64,000 nucleotides of DNA from Bradyrhizobium canariense (GTDB lineage Bacteria; Pseudomonadota; Alphaproteobacteria; Rhizobiales; Xanthobacteraceae): positions 5,297,001 through 5,361,000 of the forward strand of contig NZ_LT629750.1 of the NCBI RefSeq assembly GCF_900105125.1, given 5' to 3'. Position 1 is the first letter of the stretch. Each line of letters begins with the position of its first letter. The position numbers and the translations under genes are program-made. Shown here piece by piece: positions 27,047 to 36,986 of the stretch. The notes below the pieces were generated by a model, which had not been told where the DNA came from, searched no databases, and saw nothing but the letters and a program-made list of their open reading frames with translations.

Positions 27047-27645
27047 AGCGTTCTCGCTCCATTCCGGAATTGCCGCTGCCAACGCGGCGCAAGCGTGCGC
27101 TCAGCGAAGAAGAGCGCGCGTTGTGGGAAAGTGTGGCGAAGCAAACCAAACCCTTGCGGAAAAAATCACGCCCCACAAAGGCGCAGACCGTGCAGGAGGC
27201 AAAAGCACAAAGTGCCGCGATCGCCATTGCGCGACCGGAGCCGCTTTCGCCTGGCAAACCTGTGCGCGTGACCAAACCGGACGTTCCGCCCACGCCGCCG
27301 CCGCTGGCACCGCTCGGACGCCGCGAGCGTTCGCAACTTTCCCGCGGCAGGAAGGAAATCGATGCAAGGCTCGACCTGCATGGCATGACGCAAACACGCG
27401 CTCATCGCGCGCTATCCGATTTTTTGCAGCGCGCGCATGCCAATGGCCTGACTTTCGTCCTGGTCATCACCGGCAAGGGCCGCACGACGGGAAGTGAATC
27501 CGAGCGCGGTGTGCTTCGCCGCCAGGTGCCGCAATGGCTCAATCTGCCGGAATTCCGCACCATGGTGGTCGGGTTTGAGGAGGCCCATATCGGCCATGGC
27601 GGCGAGGGCGCGCTCTACGTGCGGATCAGGCGGGTCCGAATCTGA
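27043..27645 (+). CDS. Smr-domain protein
   Basis: 200 aa. A basic, disordered N-terminal half (to about residue 100) leads to an Smr domain: ARLDLHGMTQTRAHRALSDF with the conserved LDxHG, the TFVLVITGKGR (GxG) segment and LRRQVPQWL. Stand-alone Smr proteins are nucleic-acid nickases or RNases related to the MutS2 C-terminus; E. coli SmrB cleaves mRNA at collided ribosomes. Its start overlaps the mltA stop by four bases, so the pair is translationally coupled. Activity is inferred from the domain. Confidence 0.88.
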   Translation: MKRSRSIPELPLPTRRKRALSEEERALWESVAKQTKPLRKKSRPTKAQTVQEAKAQSAAIAIARPEPLSPGKPVRVTKPDVPPTPPPLAPLGRRERSQLSRGRKEIDARLDLHGMTQTRAHRALSDFLQRAHANGLTFVLVITGKGRTTGSESERGVLRRQVPQWLNLPEFRTMVVGFEEAHIGHGGEGALYVRIRRVRI

Positions 27646-27649
27646 GCGG

Positions 27650-28774
27650 TCAGAAGGGTCGCACGACTCCCACCCGCGGGATCAGCGTCACGAGCCAGCC
27701 GAAAGTCCTGGTCCTTCTGTCTTTCGTTGCAAGCGGCGAAACGCTTTGCGCAGCCGGCAAGGTCTTCACGGCGTGCAGGATAAGGAACATGCAGACCGCC
27801 CAGTTCGAGATCCAACGCGAATAGTCGAACACGATCAGGAAAATCACGAGATAACCGACGCTCACCCCGACCAGCGCCGATATCACGATGCGACGATGCC
27901 ATTCGTTGGCGAGCGAGCGGATCAGATCGGCAAAATATCGCCACAGCGGCGCATGCAGCCAGATCAGCAGCGCAAATACCGGCACGCCCAGAATATTGGA
28001 AGGCATGCGCTGCCAGGTATCCTGGATCTCCCTCGAAAGCGGCTGATACCAGATGTAACTGAAGCTTAGGAGATCGGTGCGGGATGGATCGGCCATCCTG
28101 CCTTGCAGATAGTGACTGAACTCTGCCTCGGAAATCGGCATCGATCCGTCGAATTGCGCGGCCAAGAACAACGCGGCGACGCAGGCTGCGGCCGCCATGC
28201 CGACCATCACATTCTGCCGGCTCACGCCCTGCACCAGATAATAGCGCAGCACCACGATGACGGCGATGGTCGGCACGTACATCAGGAAGTGAACGTGGTG
28301 GATCAGAACGAGGATGACGGAGAAAGCCGCGGCCGACAGCACGAAAGCGACCGAACGGGTCGGCATCAGCAACAGGCAAATCGCGAATGCGCAGCCATAG
28401 ATGTCAAAGTGTCCCACCGTGTGCATGAAATTCTTGAAGAAGAACGGTGAGCCGACCATGAACACGAGCAGCGGCATGTGTTCATCATCGAACCCGAAGG
28501 TGCGCCGAAACAGCTGCAAAAACAGACCCAGTGTCACCAGCCACACAACGACACCGAGGGCGAAGACCAGCCACACCGGCACATTGGAGAAAAACAGTGA
28601 AACGATCGCGCCGATCAGCGCGCGCTTGGTGAAGCCGAAATGATAATCGACCAGCAGGTGAATGTAGGGGACGTAGGGCGGGAGCGTAATCTTGTGCAGA
28701 AAAACCCCGATCGCCACAGCGACGTTGACGGCAAGCATCAAGCGCCAAGGGGTCCCCCGTAACCGCAGATTCAT
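27650..28774 (-). CDS. multi-pass inner-membrane protein of unknown function
   Basis: 374 aa with about nine hydrophobic segments, including LMLAVNVAVAIGVFLH, VWLVFALGVVVWLVTLGLFL, FVLSAAAFSVILVLIH and VSVGYLVIFLIVFDYSRW. The layout, with a conserved-looking HVHFLMYVP and FDYSRWISNW between helices, is reminiscent of GT-C-like or polysaccharide-related membrane proteins, but no catalytic motif was recognised and I make no functional call. It is convergent with the Smr gene (4 bp gap) and lies downstream of hslU on the same strand across 84 bp, interrupting the otherwise conserved core order. Confidence 0.75.
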   Translation of the reverse strand: MNLRLRGTPWRLMLAVNVAVAIGVFLHKITLPPYVPYIHLLVDYHFGFTKRALIGAIVSLFFSNVPVWLVFALGVVVWLVTLGLFLQLFRRTFGFDDEHMPLLVFMVGSPFFFKNFMHTVGHFDIYGCAFAICLLLMPTRSVAFVLSAAAFSVILVLIHHVHFLMYVPTIAVIVVLRYYLVQGVSRQNVMVGMAAAACVAALFLAAQFDGSMPISEAEFSHYLQGRMADPSRTDLLSFSYIWYQPLSREIQDTWQRMPSNILGVPVFALLIWLHAPLWRYFADLIRSLANEWHRRIVISALVGVSVGYLVIFLIVFDYSRWISNWAVCMFLILHAVKTLPAAQSVSPLATKDRRTRTFGWLVTLIPRVGVVRPF

Positions 28775-28858
28775 TCAGCACCCGAAAACGGCAGCTCGAT
28801 CAGGCGCGAACTATCACGTGGCGGGCGTGCCGCGCAACGTGTCAGCGGCGGAGTGGTT

Positions 28859-30160
28859 TTACAGAATGAACCGGCTCAAATCTGCGTTCTTGGCGAGATC
28901 GCCGACATGTTTCTGGACATAATCGGCATCGATCTGGATGGTCTCGCCGTTACGGTCGGGGGCCGCAAACGAAATCTCATCGAGCACGCGCTCCATCACG
29001 GTCTGCAGCCGCCTCGCGCCGATGTTCTCCACCGTGGAGTTCACAGCCACGGCCACGTCGGCGAGCGCGTCGATGGCGCTGTCGGTGATGTCGAGCGTCA
29101 CGCCTTCGGTCTGCATCAGCGCGACATATTGCTTGATCAGCGATGCCTCGGGCTCGGTCAGGATGCGGCGCATGTCGTCGCGTGTCAGCGCTTCCAGCTC
29201 GACACGGATCGGCAACCGGCCCTGTAATTCAGGCAGCAGATCGGACGGCTTGGCGATATGAAACGCGCCGGATGCGATGAACAGGATATGGTCGGTCTTG
29301 ACCGCACCGTGCTTGGTCGAGACGGTGGTGCCCTCGATCAGCGGCAGCAGGTCGCGCTGCACGCCTTCGCGCGAGACATCGCCGCCGCTGCGGCCATCGC
29401 GCACGCAGATCTTGTCGATCTCGTCAAGAAACACGATGCCGTTGTTCTCGACCGCAGTGATCGCTTCCAGCACCAGCTGGTCGCTGTCGAGCAGCTTGTC
29501 GGACTCCTCGTTGACCAGAATTTCATGGGAGCCCTCGACGGTGAGGCGGCGGGTCTTGGTCCGTCCACCCATCTTGCCGAAGATGTCGCCGATCGAGATC
29601 GCGCCCATCTGCGCGCCGGGCATGCCGGGGATCTCGAACATCGGCATGCCGCCCGAGGATTGCGTCTCGACCTCGATTTCCTTGTCGTTGAGTTCGCCGG
29701 CACGCAACTTCTTGCGAAACGAGTCTCGCGTCGCGGCGCTTGAATTGGCGCCGACCAGGGCATCGAGCACGCGCTCTTCAGCGGCGAGCTGGGCGCGGGC
29801 CTGCACGTCCTTGCGCTTGCGTTCCCGGGTCTGTGCGATTGCGACTTCGACGAGATCGCGAATGATCTGCTCGACATCGCGGCCGACATAGCCGACCTCG
29901 GTGAATTTGGTGGCCTCTACCTTGATGAACGGCGCGCCGGCGAGCTTCGCCAGCCGCCGCGCGATCTCGGTCTTGCCGACGCCGGTCGGCCCGATCATCA
30001 GGATGTTTTTCGGCAGCACCTCATCGCGCAAGCTGCCGGTGAGTTGCAGCCGCCGCCAGCGATTGCGCAGCGCGATCGATACTGCGCGCTTGGCGTCGGC
30101 CTGGCCAACGATGAAGCGGTCAAGTTCGGAAACGATTTCCCGGGGAGAAAAGTCGGTCAT
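28859..30160 (-). CDS. hslU: HslU, ATPase subunit of the HslVU protease
   Basis: 433 aa. AAA+ motifs are Walker [18 protein letters not shown], Walker [13 protein letters not shown], the sensor/arginine region [13 protein letters not shown] and the C-terminal [18 protein letters not shown]. The GYVG pore loop ([11 protein letters not shown]) and the variable I-domain (about residues 110-230) are present. HslU unfolds substrates and feeds them to HslV. hslV lies about 1.1 kb upstream on the same strand with two genes between; the set could form one heat-shock operon. Confidence 0.97.
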   Translation of the reverse strand: MTDFSPREIVSELDRFIVGQADAKRAVSIALRNRWRRLQLTGSLRDEVLPKNILMIGPTGVGKTEIARRLAKLAGAPFIKVEATKFTEVGYVGRDVEQIIRDLVEVAIAQTRERKRKDVQARAQLAAEERVLDALVGANSSAATRDSFRKKLRAGELNDKEIEVETQSSGGMPMFEIPGMPGAQMGAISIGDIFGKMGGRTKTRRLTVEGSHEILVNEESDKLLDSDQLVLEAITAVENNGIVFLDEIDKICVRDGRSGGDVSREGVQRDLLPLIEGTTVSTKHGAVKTDHILFIASGAFHIAKPSDLLPELQGRLPIRVELEALTRDDMRRILTEPEASLIKQYVALMQTEGVTLDITDSAIDALADVAVAVNSTVENIGARRLQTVMERVLDEISFAAPDRNGETIQIDADYVQKHVGDLAKNADLSRFIL

Positions 30161-30209
30161 AGGTCCTTAGCTAGGTTTAAAATGGCACGAGAACAAGCCG
30201 CATTAGCCA

Positions 30210-30812
30210 TCAGATGATCGGCGGGCCGGCCTGCCATTGCCGGATCGCTTCAAAGGGGTGAATCAGCATGATGATGTTCAGGGTAAGATTGTCGCGAATG
30301 TGAAGCCCGACCAGGATTTCGAACACAAGTGCGAGCGCCACCGTCAGCACGACCGGCAGCTTCCTCGCCAGCAAGAACCCTGCGACCATCGACAGCGTGT
30401 CGGAGACTGAATTGACAATGCTGTCGCCGAAATAGTCCAGCGACACCGTGGCGGCGCGGTAACGCTCGATGATCCAGTTGGAATTCTCGACCAATTCCCA
30501 GCCACCTTCCACCGCCATGGCAACGATCAGGCGCGCGGGCCAGGACAGCCGCGGCAGCAACAGCCAGGTCGCGGCGTAAAACAGAAAGCCATGAATAATG
30601 TGCGAGAACGTGTACCAGTCGGTGAGGTGCTGGGAATTCTCCGAGCTCTGCACCACGCCATGCCAGAGCTTGACATAGCCGCAGGCGCAGATCGGCAGCC
30701 GGCCCATGGCGAACAGGATCGATGCCTGGAGCGCGATCAGGCCACATCCGATCAGCAGCCAATGCGCCGTTGCAAGCGCTGACGCCGCCGGCGCGTTGCG
30801 ATCGAACGTCAT
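30210..30812 (-). CDS. DUF2585 (UPF0314) membrane protein
   Basis: 200 aa with about five membrane segments. Recognisable family blocks are [54 protein letters not shown] and the [19 protein letters not shown] stretch. Function of the family is unknown. Its ATG overlaps the stop of the acetyltransferase gene by four bases, indicating coupling, and hslU follows 49 bp downstream. Conserved association with hslVU would suggest a role in envelope stress, which is only inference. Confidence 0.82.
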   Translation of the reverse strand: MTFDRNAPAASALATAHWLLIGCGLIALQASILFAMGRLPICACGYVKLWHGVVQSSENSQHLTDWYTFSHIIHGFLFYAATWLLLPRLSWPARLIVAMAVEGGWELVENSNWIIERYRAATVSLDYFGDSIVNSVSDTLSMVAGFLLARKLPVVLTVALALVFEILVGLHIRDNLTLNIIMLIHPFEAIRQWQAGPPII

Positions 30813-31291
30813 GGGTTTCGCACCATCAACAGGGCCGGACCGTCGGGCGTATCGACAACGCGGTCGCTTTGAAAACCGGCTTTAGCATAGGCGCGTATGG
30901 CGCGGCTATTGTCCGGATCGGGATCGGTCACGATGCGTGGTGCGCCCTTCTGCAAGCGTTCGTCGACGAAGCACCGAATGAGCGCCGAGCCGTGCCCGCG
31001 CCCGATCATGTCCGGTTCGCCGATGAAAAGATCGATGCCGCGCGTGCCCGGTGGCTGCGGTCCGAAGCCTGTGTTCCACTCGGTCAGATCGTAGCATTGC
31101 AGATAACCGAGCGGGTTGCCGGCGAAACAGACAATGTACTGATCCATGGCCGGCTCATCCAGATCGCCGCTGACCAGTGCGTATTGTTCGTCGGGATCGC
31201 CCCACCACTCTCGAACATGAGGCAATGCGAGCCAGCCTCGTATCAGCGCAAGATCGGATGTCGTCATCGGGCGGAAGACATAGTCCGGCAC
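30809..31291 (-). CDS. GNAT acetyltransferase resembling AAC(6')-type enzymes
   Basis: 160 aa from the GTG at 31291, five bases after the hslV stop; a longer reading begins with a TTG inside hslV. Features of the AAC(6')-like GNAT group are [48 protein letters not shown] with the acetyl-CoA loop, [21 protein letters not shown] and a C-terminal strand. Members act on aminoglycosides or on unknown metabolites; a chromosomal copy inside the hsl operon is more likely housekeeping than resistance. Coupled to the DUF2585 gene by an ATGA overlap. Confidence 0.85.
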   Translation of the reverse strand: MPDYVFRPMTTSDLALIRGWLALPHVREWWGDPDEQYALVSGDLDEPAMDQYIVCFAGNPLGYLQCYDLTEWNTGFGPQPPGTRGIDLFIGEPDMIGRGHGSALIRCFVDERLQKGAPRIVTDPDPDNSRAIRAYAKAGFQSDRVVDTPDGPALLMVRNP

Positions 31292-31296
31292 CGTGC

Positions 31297-31854
31297 TCAG
31301 CCGCCCAGGGTTTCGATCGTGACGTTGCGATTGGTATAGACGCAAATGTCGGCGGCGATATCGAGCGCGCGGCGCACGATGGTCTCGGCATCCTTGTCGG
31401 AATCGACCAAAGCGCGGGCGGCCGCCAGCGCATAATTGCCGCCCGACCCGATCGCCATCACGCCGGCCTCGGGTTCCAGCACATCGCCGGTGCCGGTCAG
31501 GACCAGCGACACATCCTTGTCGGCGACGATCATCATCGCCTCCAGCCGGCGCAGATAGCGGTCGGTCCGCCAGTCCTTGGCCAGTTCGACCGCCGCGCGG
31601 GTCAGTTGACCCGGATATTGCTCAAGTTTGCTTTCCAGACGCTCGAACAGCGTGAAGGCATCAGCTGTCGCGCCGGCAAAGCCGCCAATAACATCACCTT
31701 TGCCGAGCTTTCGGACCTTTTTGGCATTGGATTTGATGACGGTCTGGCCGATCGACACCTGCCCGTCGCCACCGATCACGACTTTGCCGCCCTTGCGGAC
31801 CGTCAAAATGGTGGTGCCGTGCCAGACCGGGAGCTCATTCTGTGATGCTTGCAT
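31297..31854 (-). CDS. hslV: HslV, peptidase subunit of the HslVU protease
   Basis: 185 aa. A short propeptide ends at WHG, exposing the catalytic Thr of [21 protein letters not shown] as N-terminal nucleophile. [31 protein letters not shown] and [14 protein letters not shown] are typical of the family. HslV is a proteasome-like dodecamer that degrades misfolded proteins with HslU. A sigma-32-like promoter candidate lies 23-51 bp upstream. It leads the run hslV, acetyltransferase, DUF2585, hslU. Confidence 0.97.
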   Translation of the reverse strand: MQASQNELPVWHGTTILTVRKGGKVVIGGDGQVSIGQTVIKSNAKKVRKLGKGDVIGGFAGATADAFTLFERLESKLEQYPGQLTRAAVELAKDWRTDRYLRRLEAMMIVADKDVSLVLTGTGDVLEPEAGVMAIGSGGNYALAAARALVDSDKDAETIVRRALDIAADICVYTNRNVTIETLGG

Positions 31855-31876
31855 AAGATATCCTCGTGTCGGCCAG

Positions 31877-31905
31877 ATTTAGGGGCTGACGGGCAGGGTT
31901 ACAAT
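31877..31905 (-). promoter_or_regulatory. possible heat-shock (sigma-32-type) promoter of hslV
   Basis: On the minus strand ATTG, an 18-bp spacer and CCTAAAT resemble the alphaproteobacterial RpoH pattern CTTG-N17/18-CYTATNT. The match is weaker than at dnaK (A instead of C in the -35, A instead of T in the -10). The position, 23 bp before the hslV start codon, is suitable. Confidence 0.35.
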
Positions 31906-32120
31906 CCAGCGTTTTCGGGCGGAGCCAGCCCCGGCTCGATACGGAGCGGGTTACTGGTTCGCCCAAGAACGGATCGTCAAGAAAACGCGTCAAAACCGGA
32001 ATCGCCGGGAATCCGGTCACCATAGGCCGAAGTTCAGTCCTGGAACGGTCATCCCGCAGTAGCGAAGGCGACATCAGCCTGTTAAAAGAGCCGCGTTTTC
32101 GGCACGGGAAAGCCCATTTC

Positions 32121-32714
32121 ATGCGCATAGCGACCATCAAGCGCAAGACCAAAGAGACCGATATCGAGGTGACCGTAAACCTCGACGGAACGGGCGTGTC
32201 CAACGCCTCGACCGGAATCGGCTTTTTCGACCATATGCTCGATCTGCTGGCCCGGCATTCGCGCATCGACATCACGGTGAAGGCGGACGGTGACCTTCAC
32301 GTCGACCACCACCACACCACCGAGGACGTCGGGATCGCGCTCGGCCAGGCGGTCAAGCAGGCGCTCGGCACCATGGTTGGCATCACCCGCTATGCCTCGA
32401 TCCACATGCCGATGGACGAGACCCTGTCGCGTGTCGTCATCGATATTTCGGGCCGGCCGGTGCTGGTGTTCAAGGTGGAGTTTCCCCGCGACAAGGTCGG
32501 CGAATTCGATACCGAACTGGTCCGCGAATGGTTCAACGCCTTTGCGATCAACGCCGGCGTGACTTTGCACGTCGAGACCCTATATGGCGAGAACAGCCAT
32601 CACATTGCCGAATCCTGCTTCAAGGGTCTGGCGAGGGCGTTGCGCACCGCGGTCGCGATCGACCCGCGCGCGGCGGGCGAAGTGCCATCCACCAAGGGTC
32701 AGCTCGGCGGCTGA
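32121..32714 (+). CDS. hisB: imidazoleglycerol-phosphate dehydratase
   Basis: 197 aa, the monofunctional form without the histidinol-phosphatase domain of enterobacteria. Manganese-binding histidine clusters are [24 protein letters not shown] and [13 protein letters not shown], and [15 protein letters not shown] is also conserved. It catalyses the sixth step of histidine synthesis. It is the first gene of the operon hisB, DUF2628, hisH, hisA, hisF, hisE, coaA. The 266 bp gap upstream, shared with divergent hslV, carries part of a palindromic repeat around 31981. Confidence 0.97.
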   Translation: MRIATIKRKTKETDIEVTVNLDGTGVSNASTGIGFFDHMLDLLARHSRIDITVKADGDLHVDHHHTTEDVGIALGQAVKQALGTMVGITRYASIHMPMDETLSRVVIDISGRPVLVFKVEFPRDKVGEFDTELVREWFNAFAINAGVTLHVETLYGENSHHIAESCFKGLARALRTAVAIDPRAAGEVPSTKGQLGG

Positions 32715-32738
32715 TTGCTTGTTCGGCGGAGAGTAACG

Positions 32739-33269
32739 ATGCCGGTCTACACGGTTCATGCGCCTGCCGCGACCGACGCGAGCGTCGTCGCGACCGACCG
32801 ATTTACTTTCGTTCGCGACGGGTTTCACATCTGGGCCGCGCTTCTCGGTCCGCTGTGGCTCGCCTGGCATCGGCTGTGGCTCGCACTAATCGGCTGGATC
32901 GTCGCTGTCGCAGCAATCGAGGTCGCGATGGCGCGACTGGGCACCGGCCGTGGCGCGATGTTTTTCGCCGACGTGCTGATCGCGCTGTTGATGGGATTTG
33001 AAGCGGCGAGCTTGCAGCGCTGGACATTGTCGCGGCGCAACTGGCGTCAGCTCGACATCGTGGTCGCCGACGACGAGGAGGCGGCCGAGCGGCGTTTCTT
33101 CGATCGCTGGACCGCCAAACAACGTGGCCTCAGCAACGATCAATCGGCGGTCGATCGCGGCGGCCCGCCGCCAACGCGCGATGTTGCAGGTCAGCCGTTT
33201 TCGAAGCCGCCGTCCACGCCGCAGAGCGAGATCATCGGGTTGTTTCCGCAACCGGGAGCATTGCCGTGA
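32739..33269 (+). CDS. DUF2628 domain protein
   Basis: 176 aa from the ATG at 32739, preceded by GGCGGAGAG. The DUF2628 block ([24 protein letters not shown]) is followed by two or three hydrophobic segments, then a soluble tail ending in a proline-rich stretch. The domain is unassigned. It sits between hisB and hisH, an arrangement found in Rhizobiales, and its stop overlaps the hisH start, so it is co-expressed with histidine synthesis. Direct involvement is unproven. Confidence 0.8.
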   Translation: MPVYTVHAPAATDASVVATDRFTFVRDGFHIWAALLGPLWLAWHRLWLALIGWIVAVAAIEVAMARLGTGRGAMFFADVLIALLMGFEAASLQRWTLSRRNWRQLDIVVADDEEAAERRFFDRWTAKQRGLSNDQSAVDRGGPPPTRDVAGQPFSKPPSTPQSEIIGLFPQPGALP

Positions 33270-33916
33270 GCGTCGCCATTATCGACTACGGCTCCGGTAA
33301 TTTGCACTCCGCGGCGAAAGCGTTCGAGCGCGCGGCGCGGAGCATGGAGGAACCACAGAAGATCGTGGTCACGCGCGATCCCGAGGTGGTGTATCGCGCC
33401 GATCGCATCGTGCTGCCTGGTGTTGGTGCGTTTGCCGATTGCCGCAGGGGTCTCGACGCGCTGGACGGCATGATCGACGCGATGACGGAAGCCGTGCGCA
33501 ACAAGGCGCGGCCGTTCTTCGGCATCTGTGTCGGCATGCAGCTGATGGCGACGCGCGGCAAGGAGCACGTCACCACCGACGGTTTCAACTGGATCGCCGG
33601 CGACGTCGAAAAGATCTCGCCGCGCCAGGAGAATCTGAAAATTCCCCATATGGGCTGGAACACGCTCGATATGATTCGCGAACATCCCGTGCTCGAGCGC
33701 CTGCCGCTGGGACCGAAAGGCCGCCACGCCTATTTCGTGCATTCCTATCACCTCAACGCCACCAATGAGGCGGACGTGCTGGCGCGTGCGGATTACGGCG
33801 GCCCGGTGACGGCGATCGTCGGCAAGGACACCGCCATCGGCACCCAGTTTCACCCCGAGAAGAGCCAGCGTTTCGGACTGGCGCTGATCTCGAACTTTCT
33901 GAAGTGGAAGCCGTGA
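33266..33916 (+). CDS. hisH: imidazole glycerol phosphate synthase, glutaminase subunit HisH
   Basis: 216 aa from the GTG at 33266, which overlaps the DUF2628 stop by four bases. The class I glutaminase triad is present: the Cys in [12 protein letters not shown], and the His and Glu in [13 protein letters not shown]. The N-terminus [17 protein letters not shown] is characteristic. HisH makes ammonia from glutamine for HisF. The hisA GTG overlaps its stop (GTGA). Confidence 0.97.
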   Translation: MSVAIIDYGSGNLHSAAKAFERAARSMEEPQKIVVTRDPEVVYRADRIVLPGVGAFADCRRGLDALDGMIDAMTEAVRNKARPFFGICVGMQLMATRGKEHVTTDGFNWIAGDVEKISPRQENLKIPHMGWNTLDMIREHPVLERLPLGPKGRHAYFVHSYHLNATNEADVLARADYGGPVTAIVGKDTAIGTQFHPEKSQRFGLALISNFLKWKP

Positions 33917-34653
33917 TTCTTTTTCCTGCTGTCGATCTGAAGAACGGCCAGTGCGTGCGTCTGGAGCAGGGCGACATGGCGCGCGCCACCGTGTTCAACC
34001 TCGATCCTGCGGCGCAGGCCCGCGCCTTCGCCACGCAGGGTTTTGAGTATCTGCACGTGGTGGATCTCGACGGCGCCTTTGCCGGCAAGCCAATGAACGC
34101 GCATGCGGTCGAGACCATGCTGAAGGCGGTTACCATGCCGGTGCAGCTCGGCGGTGGCATCCGTGACCTCGGCACGGTGGAGGCTTGGCTTTCCAAGGGC
34201 ATCGCGCGCGTCATCATTGGCACCGCGGCAGTGCGCGATCCCGAATTCGTGAAAGGCGCAGCAAAAAAGTTTCCGGGCCGCGTAGCGGTCGGTCTCGATG
34301 CGCGTGACGGCAAGGTCGCGGTTCAGGGCTGGGCGGAAACGTCAGAAGTCACCGCACTCGAAATCGCTGAGCGATTCGAGGATGCCGGCGTCGCGGCGAT
34401 CATCTTCACCGACATTGCCCGCGACGGCCTGCTGAAGGGCCTCAACCTCGAGGCCACCATTGCGCTGGCCGAACGCATCTCGATCCCCGTGATCGCTTCA
34501 GGAGGCCTGGCCTCGATCGACGACGTCCGGGCGCTGCTCACCCCGCGTGCGAAGAAACTGGCCGGAGCAATCGCAGGCCGTGCGCTCTATGACGGCCGTC
34601 TCGATCCCGCGGCCGCGCTGGCGCTGATCCGTAACGCACGCGCTGCGGCCTAG
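33913..34653 (+). CDS. hisA: phosphoribosylformimino-5-aminoimidazole carboxamide ribotide isomerase
   Basis: 246 aa. The GTG at 33913, which overlaps the hisH stop, gives (M)[16 protein letters not shown], the family N-terminus; a GTG nine bases earlier is less likely. Catalytic Asp residues occur in FPAVDLKNG and VGLDARDGK. Phosphate-binding glycine motifs are QLGGGIRD and [11 protein letters not shown]. The TIM-barrel enzyme performs an Amadori rearrangement in histidine synthesis. hisF follows after 10 bp. Confidence 0.97.
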   Translation: MILFPAVDLKNGQCVRLEQGDMARATVFNLDPAAQARAFATQGFEYLHVVDLDGAFAGKPMNAHAVETMLKAVTMPVQLGGGIRDLGTVEAWLSKGIARVIIGTAAVRDPEFVKGAAKKFPGRVAVGLDARDGKVAVQGWAETSEVTALEIAERFEDAGVAAIIFTDIARDGLLKGLNLEATIALAERISIPVIASGGLASIDDVRALLTPRAKKLAGAIAGRALYDGRLDPAAALALIRNARAAA

Positions 34654-34663
34654 GAGCTTTCCG

Positions 34664-35440
34664 ATGTTCAAGGTTCGAGTGATTCCCTGTCTCGACGTCA
34701 AGGACGGGCGCGTGGTCAAGGGCGTCAACTTCGTCGACCTGCGCGATGCCGGCGATCCCGTGGAAGCGGCTATCGCCTACGACGCCGCCGGCGCCGACGA
34801 ACTGTGCTTTCTCGATATCACAGCGACCCATGAAAACCGCGGCATCATGCTCGATGTCGTCCGCCGCACGGCGGAAGCCTGCTTCATGCCGCTCACCGTG
34901 GGCGGCGGTGTGCGGACCGTCGATGATATCCGCACCTTGCTGCGATCCGGCGCCGACAAGGTGTCGATCAACAGCGCCGCGGTCAGCCGTCGCGAGTTCG
35001 TCAAGGAAGCTGCTGAAAAATTCGGCGATCAGTGCATCGTGGTTGCGATCGATGCCAAGCGCGTGAAGCGCGGCGGCGGCTCGGAGCGGTGGGAGATCTT
35101 CACCCATGGCGGACGCAATTCCACCGGTATCGATGCCATCGAATATGCCCAGGAGGTCGTCTCGCTGGGCGCCGGTGAAATCCTGCTGACCTCCATGGAT
35201 CGGGACGGAACGCGGCAGGGATTTGACCTTCCGCTTACGCAGGCCGTCGCCGACAGTGTTTCCGTACCGGTCATCGCCTCAGGCGGCGTTGGTAACCTCG
35301 ACCATCTGGTGGACGGCATCCGCGAGGGGCATGCGACCGCGGTGCTGGCGGCATCGATCTTCCATTTCGGGGAATTTACCATACGCCAAGCCAAGGACCA
35401 CATGGTGCGTGCCGGGCTGCCGATGCGGCTCGATCCTTGA
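34664..35440 (+). CDS. hisF: imidazole glycerol phosphate synthase, cyclase subunit HisF
   Basis: 258 aa. The catalytic Asp pair is in [14 protein letters not shown] and VVAIDAKR, with [25 protein letters not shown] and [11 protein letters not shown] as barrel phosphate sites. With HisH it closes the imidazole ring, yielding imidazole glycerol phosphate and AICAR. It is related to HisA by the half-barrel duplication. Confidence 0.97.
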   Translation: MFKVRVIPCLDVKDGRVVKGVNFVDLRDAGDPVEAAIAYDAAGADELCFLDITATHENRGIMLDVVRRTAEACFMPLTVGGGVRTVDDIRTLLRSGADKVSINSAAVSRREFVKEAAEKFGDQCIVVAIDAKRVKRGGGSERWEIFTHGGRNSTGIDAIEYAQEVVSLGAGEILLTSMDRDGTRQGFDLPLTQAVADSVSVPVIASGGVGNLDHLVDGIREGHATAVLAASIFHFGEFTIRQAKDHMVRAGLPMRLDP

Positions 35441-35521
35441 CGACTCTTTGTGACAGAAGTGCTACATCCGATGGGGTGTAAAAGCGCTACGGCTTTAGTG
35501 GCGCGCGTGTGAGTTGAATTG

Positions 35522-35845
35522 ATGCCGCGTTTTACGATCCATGATCTTGCCGCCACCATTGATGCCCGCGCGGCATCGGGAGGAGAGGGGTCCTACACCC
35601 GTAAACTGTTGGACAAGGGCTCGGAGCATTGCGCCAAGAAGTTTGGCGAGGAGGCGGTGGAAACCGTCATCGCTGCGGTTGAGAACGACCGTGAGCATCT
35701 GATCGCCGAAAGTGCGGACTTGCTGTTTCATCTCCTGGTTCTTCTGAAATCACGCGGCGTCAAGCTTGAGGATGTTGAAGCTGCCCTGGCGCAGCGCACG
35801 ACCATGTCCGGACTTGAAGAGAAGGCGGCGCGCAAGCGCGACTAA
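35522..35845 (+). CDS. hisE: phosphoribosyl-ATP pyrophosphatase
   Basis: 107 aa, the stand-alone HisE form. The MazG-like helical fold is indicated by [28 protein letters not shown] and [15 protein letters not shown], with the metal-binding Glu/Asp residues. It hydrolyses PR-ATP to PR-AMP in the second step of the pathway. ATG 35522 is preferred over the TTG three bases upstream. hisI is not in the window. Confidence 0.94.
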   Translation: MPRFTIHDLAATIDARAASGGEGSYTRKLLDKGSEHCAKKFGEEAVETVIAAVENDREHLIAESADLLFHLLVLLKSRGVKLEDVEAALAQRTTMSGLEEKAARKRD

Positions 35846-35855
35846 GGGCGTTTCC

Positions 35856-36812
35856 ATGGATATTCGCGCAGTCGAGCAGCAGTATAATCCCTACCGGGTG
35901 TTCTCCAGGGAGCAATGGGCGCGGCTCCGCGACGATACGCCGATGACGCTGGAAGTCGACGAGATCGCGGCGTTGCGCTCGATGCATGACCGGCTCGATC
36001 TCAGGGAGGTCGAAGAGATCTACCTGCCGCTTTCGCGTCTGTTGTCGATCTATGTCGATGCCATGCAGCGGCTTTATTTCGCGCAGCGGCGCTTCCTCGG
36101 TATCGAAGATCGCAAGATGCCCTACATCATCGGCGTCGCCGGATCGGTCGCGGTCGGTAAATCGACCACGGCCCGCGTGCTGCAGGCGCTGCTGGCGCGA
36201 TGGTCGCCGCGGCCGAAGGTCGATCTGGTCACGACCGACGGCTTTCTGTTTCCCAATGCCGTGTTGGAGCGGCAAGGCCTGATGCAGAAAAAAGGCTTCC
36301 CGGAAAGCTATGATCTGCCGACGCTGCTGAGCTTTCTGAGCGATATCAAGTCGGGCCGGCGGCCGGTGCGTGCGCCGGTTTATTCGCACTTGACCTATGA
36401 CATCATTCCGAACGAATGGATCGAGATCGACCGGCCGGATATTCTCATCGTCGAGGGCGTCAACGTGCTGCAGACGGGCCGCCTGCCGCGGGACGGCAAG
36501 GCCGTTCCAGTGGTCTCGGACTTTTTCGATTTCTCCGTTTACATCGATGCCGACGAATCGGTGCTACGCGACTGGTACGTCAGGCGCTTCCTGACGCTGC
36601 GCGACACCGCGTTTCATGATCCGCGATCGTATTTCAATCGTTATTCGCTGCTCTCGGACGAGGAAGCAACGGCCACCGCGATCGCGATCTGGGAGCGAAC
36701 CAACCTCGCGAATCTCGAAGACAACATCCTGCCGACGCGACCGCGCGCGACGCTGATCATGAAGAAAGGTGCCGATCACGTGGTCGAAACGGTGGCGCTG
36801 CGGCGGCTTTAG
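35856..36812 (+). CDS. coaA: pantothenate kinase, type I
   Basis: 318 aa from the ATG at 35856, 10 bp after hisE; the longer reading from 35766 overlaps hisE. The P-loop is [17 protein letters not shown], followed by [20 protein letters not shown] and [11 protein letters not shown], and the C-terminal [12 protein letters not shown]. The enzyme starts coenzyme A synthesis and is feedback-inhibited by CoA in known members. Its place at the end of the his operon is conserved in Rhizobiales. Confidence 0.96.
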   Translation: MDIRAVEQQYNPYRVFSREQWARLRDDTPMTLEVDEIAALRSMHDRLDLREVEEIYLPLSRLLSIYVDAMQRLYFAQRRFLGIEDRKMPYIIGVAGSVAVGKSTTARVLQALLARWSPRPKVDLVTTDGFLFPNAVLERQGLMQKKGFPESYDLPTLLSFLSDIKSGRRPVRAPVYSHLTYDIIPNEWIEIDRPDILIVEGVNVLQTGRLPRDGKAVPVVSDFFDFSVYIDADESVLRDWYVRRFLTLRDTAFHDPRSYFNRYSLLSDEEATATAIAIWERTNLANLEDNILPTRPRATLIMKKGADHVVETVALRRL

Positions 36813-36896
36813 TCTTTGCGGAAAATACGCGCGTCAGGCCGCGTCGCGAGGCCGAAAATGCCCGTGTATCGGGATAGGTCCGGGTAAGCCGGAGCC

Positions 36897-36974
36897 GTCA
36901 TTGCGAGCGAAGCGAAGCAATCCAGAGTCGGGAATGAGACTCTGGATTGCTTCGGCGCTACGCTTCGCAATGAC
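36897..36974. repeat. long REP palindrome between convergent coaA and hybrid kinase
   Basis: GTCATTGCGAGCGAAGCGAAGCAATCCAGAGT and its near-exact inverse face each other across a short centre (GGGAATGAG). This is the classical 'GTCATTGCGAGCGAAGCGAAGCAATCCAGA' element common in Bradyrhizobium and relatives. At 78 bp it could fold into a very stable hairpin in either transcript and end both convergent genes. Confidence 0.85.
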
Positions 36975-36986
36975 AGCGAGACGGTT

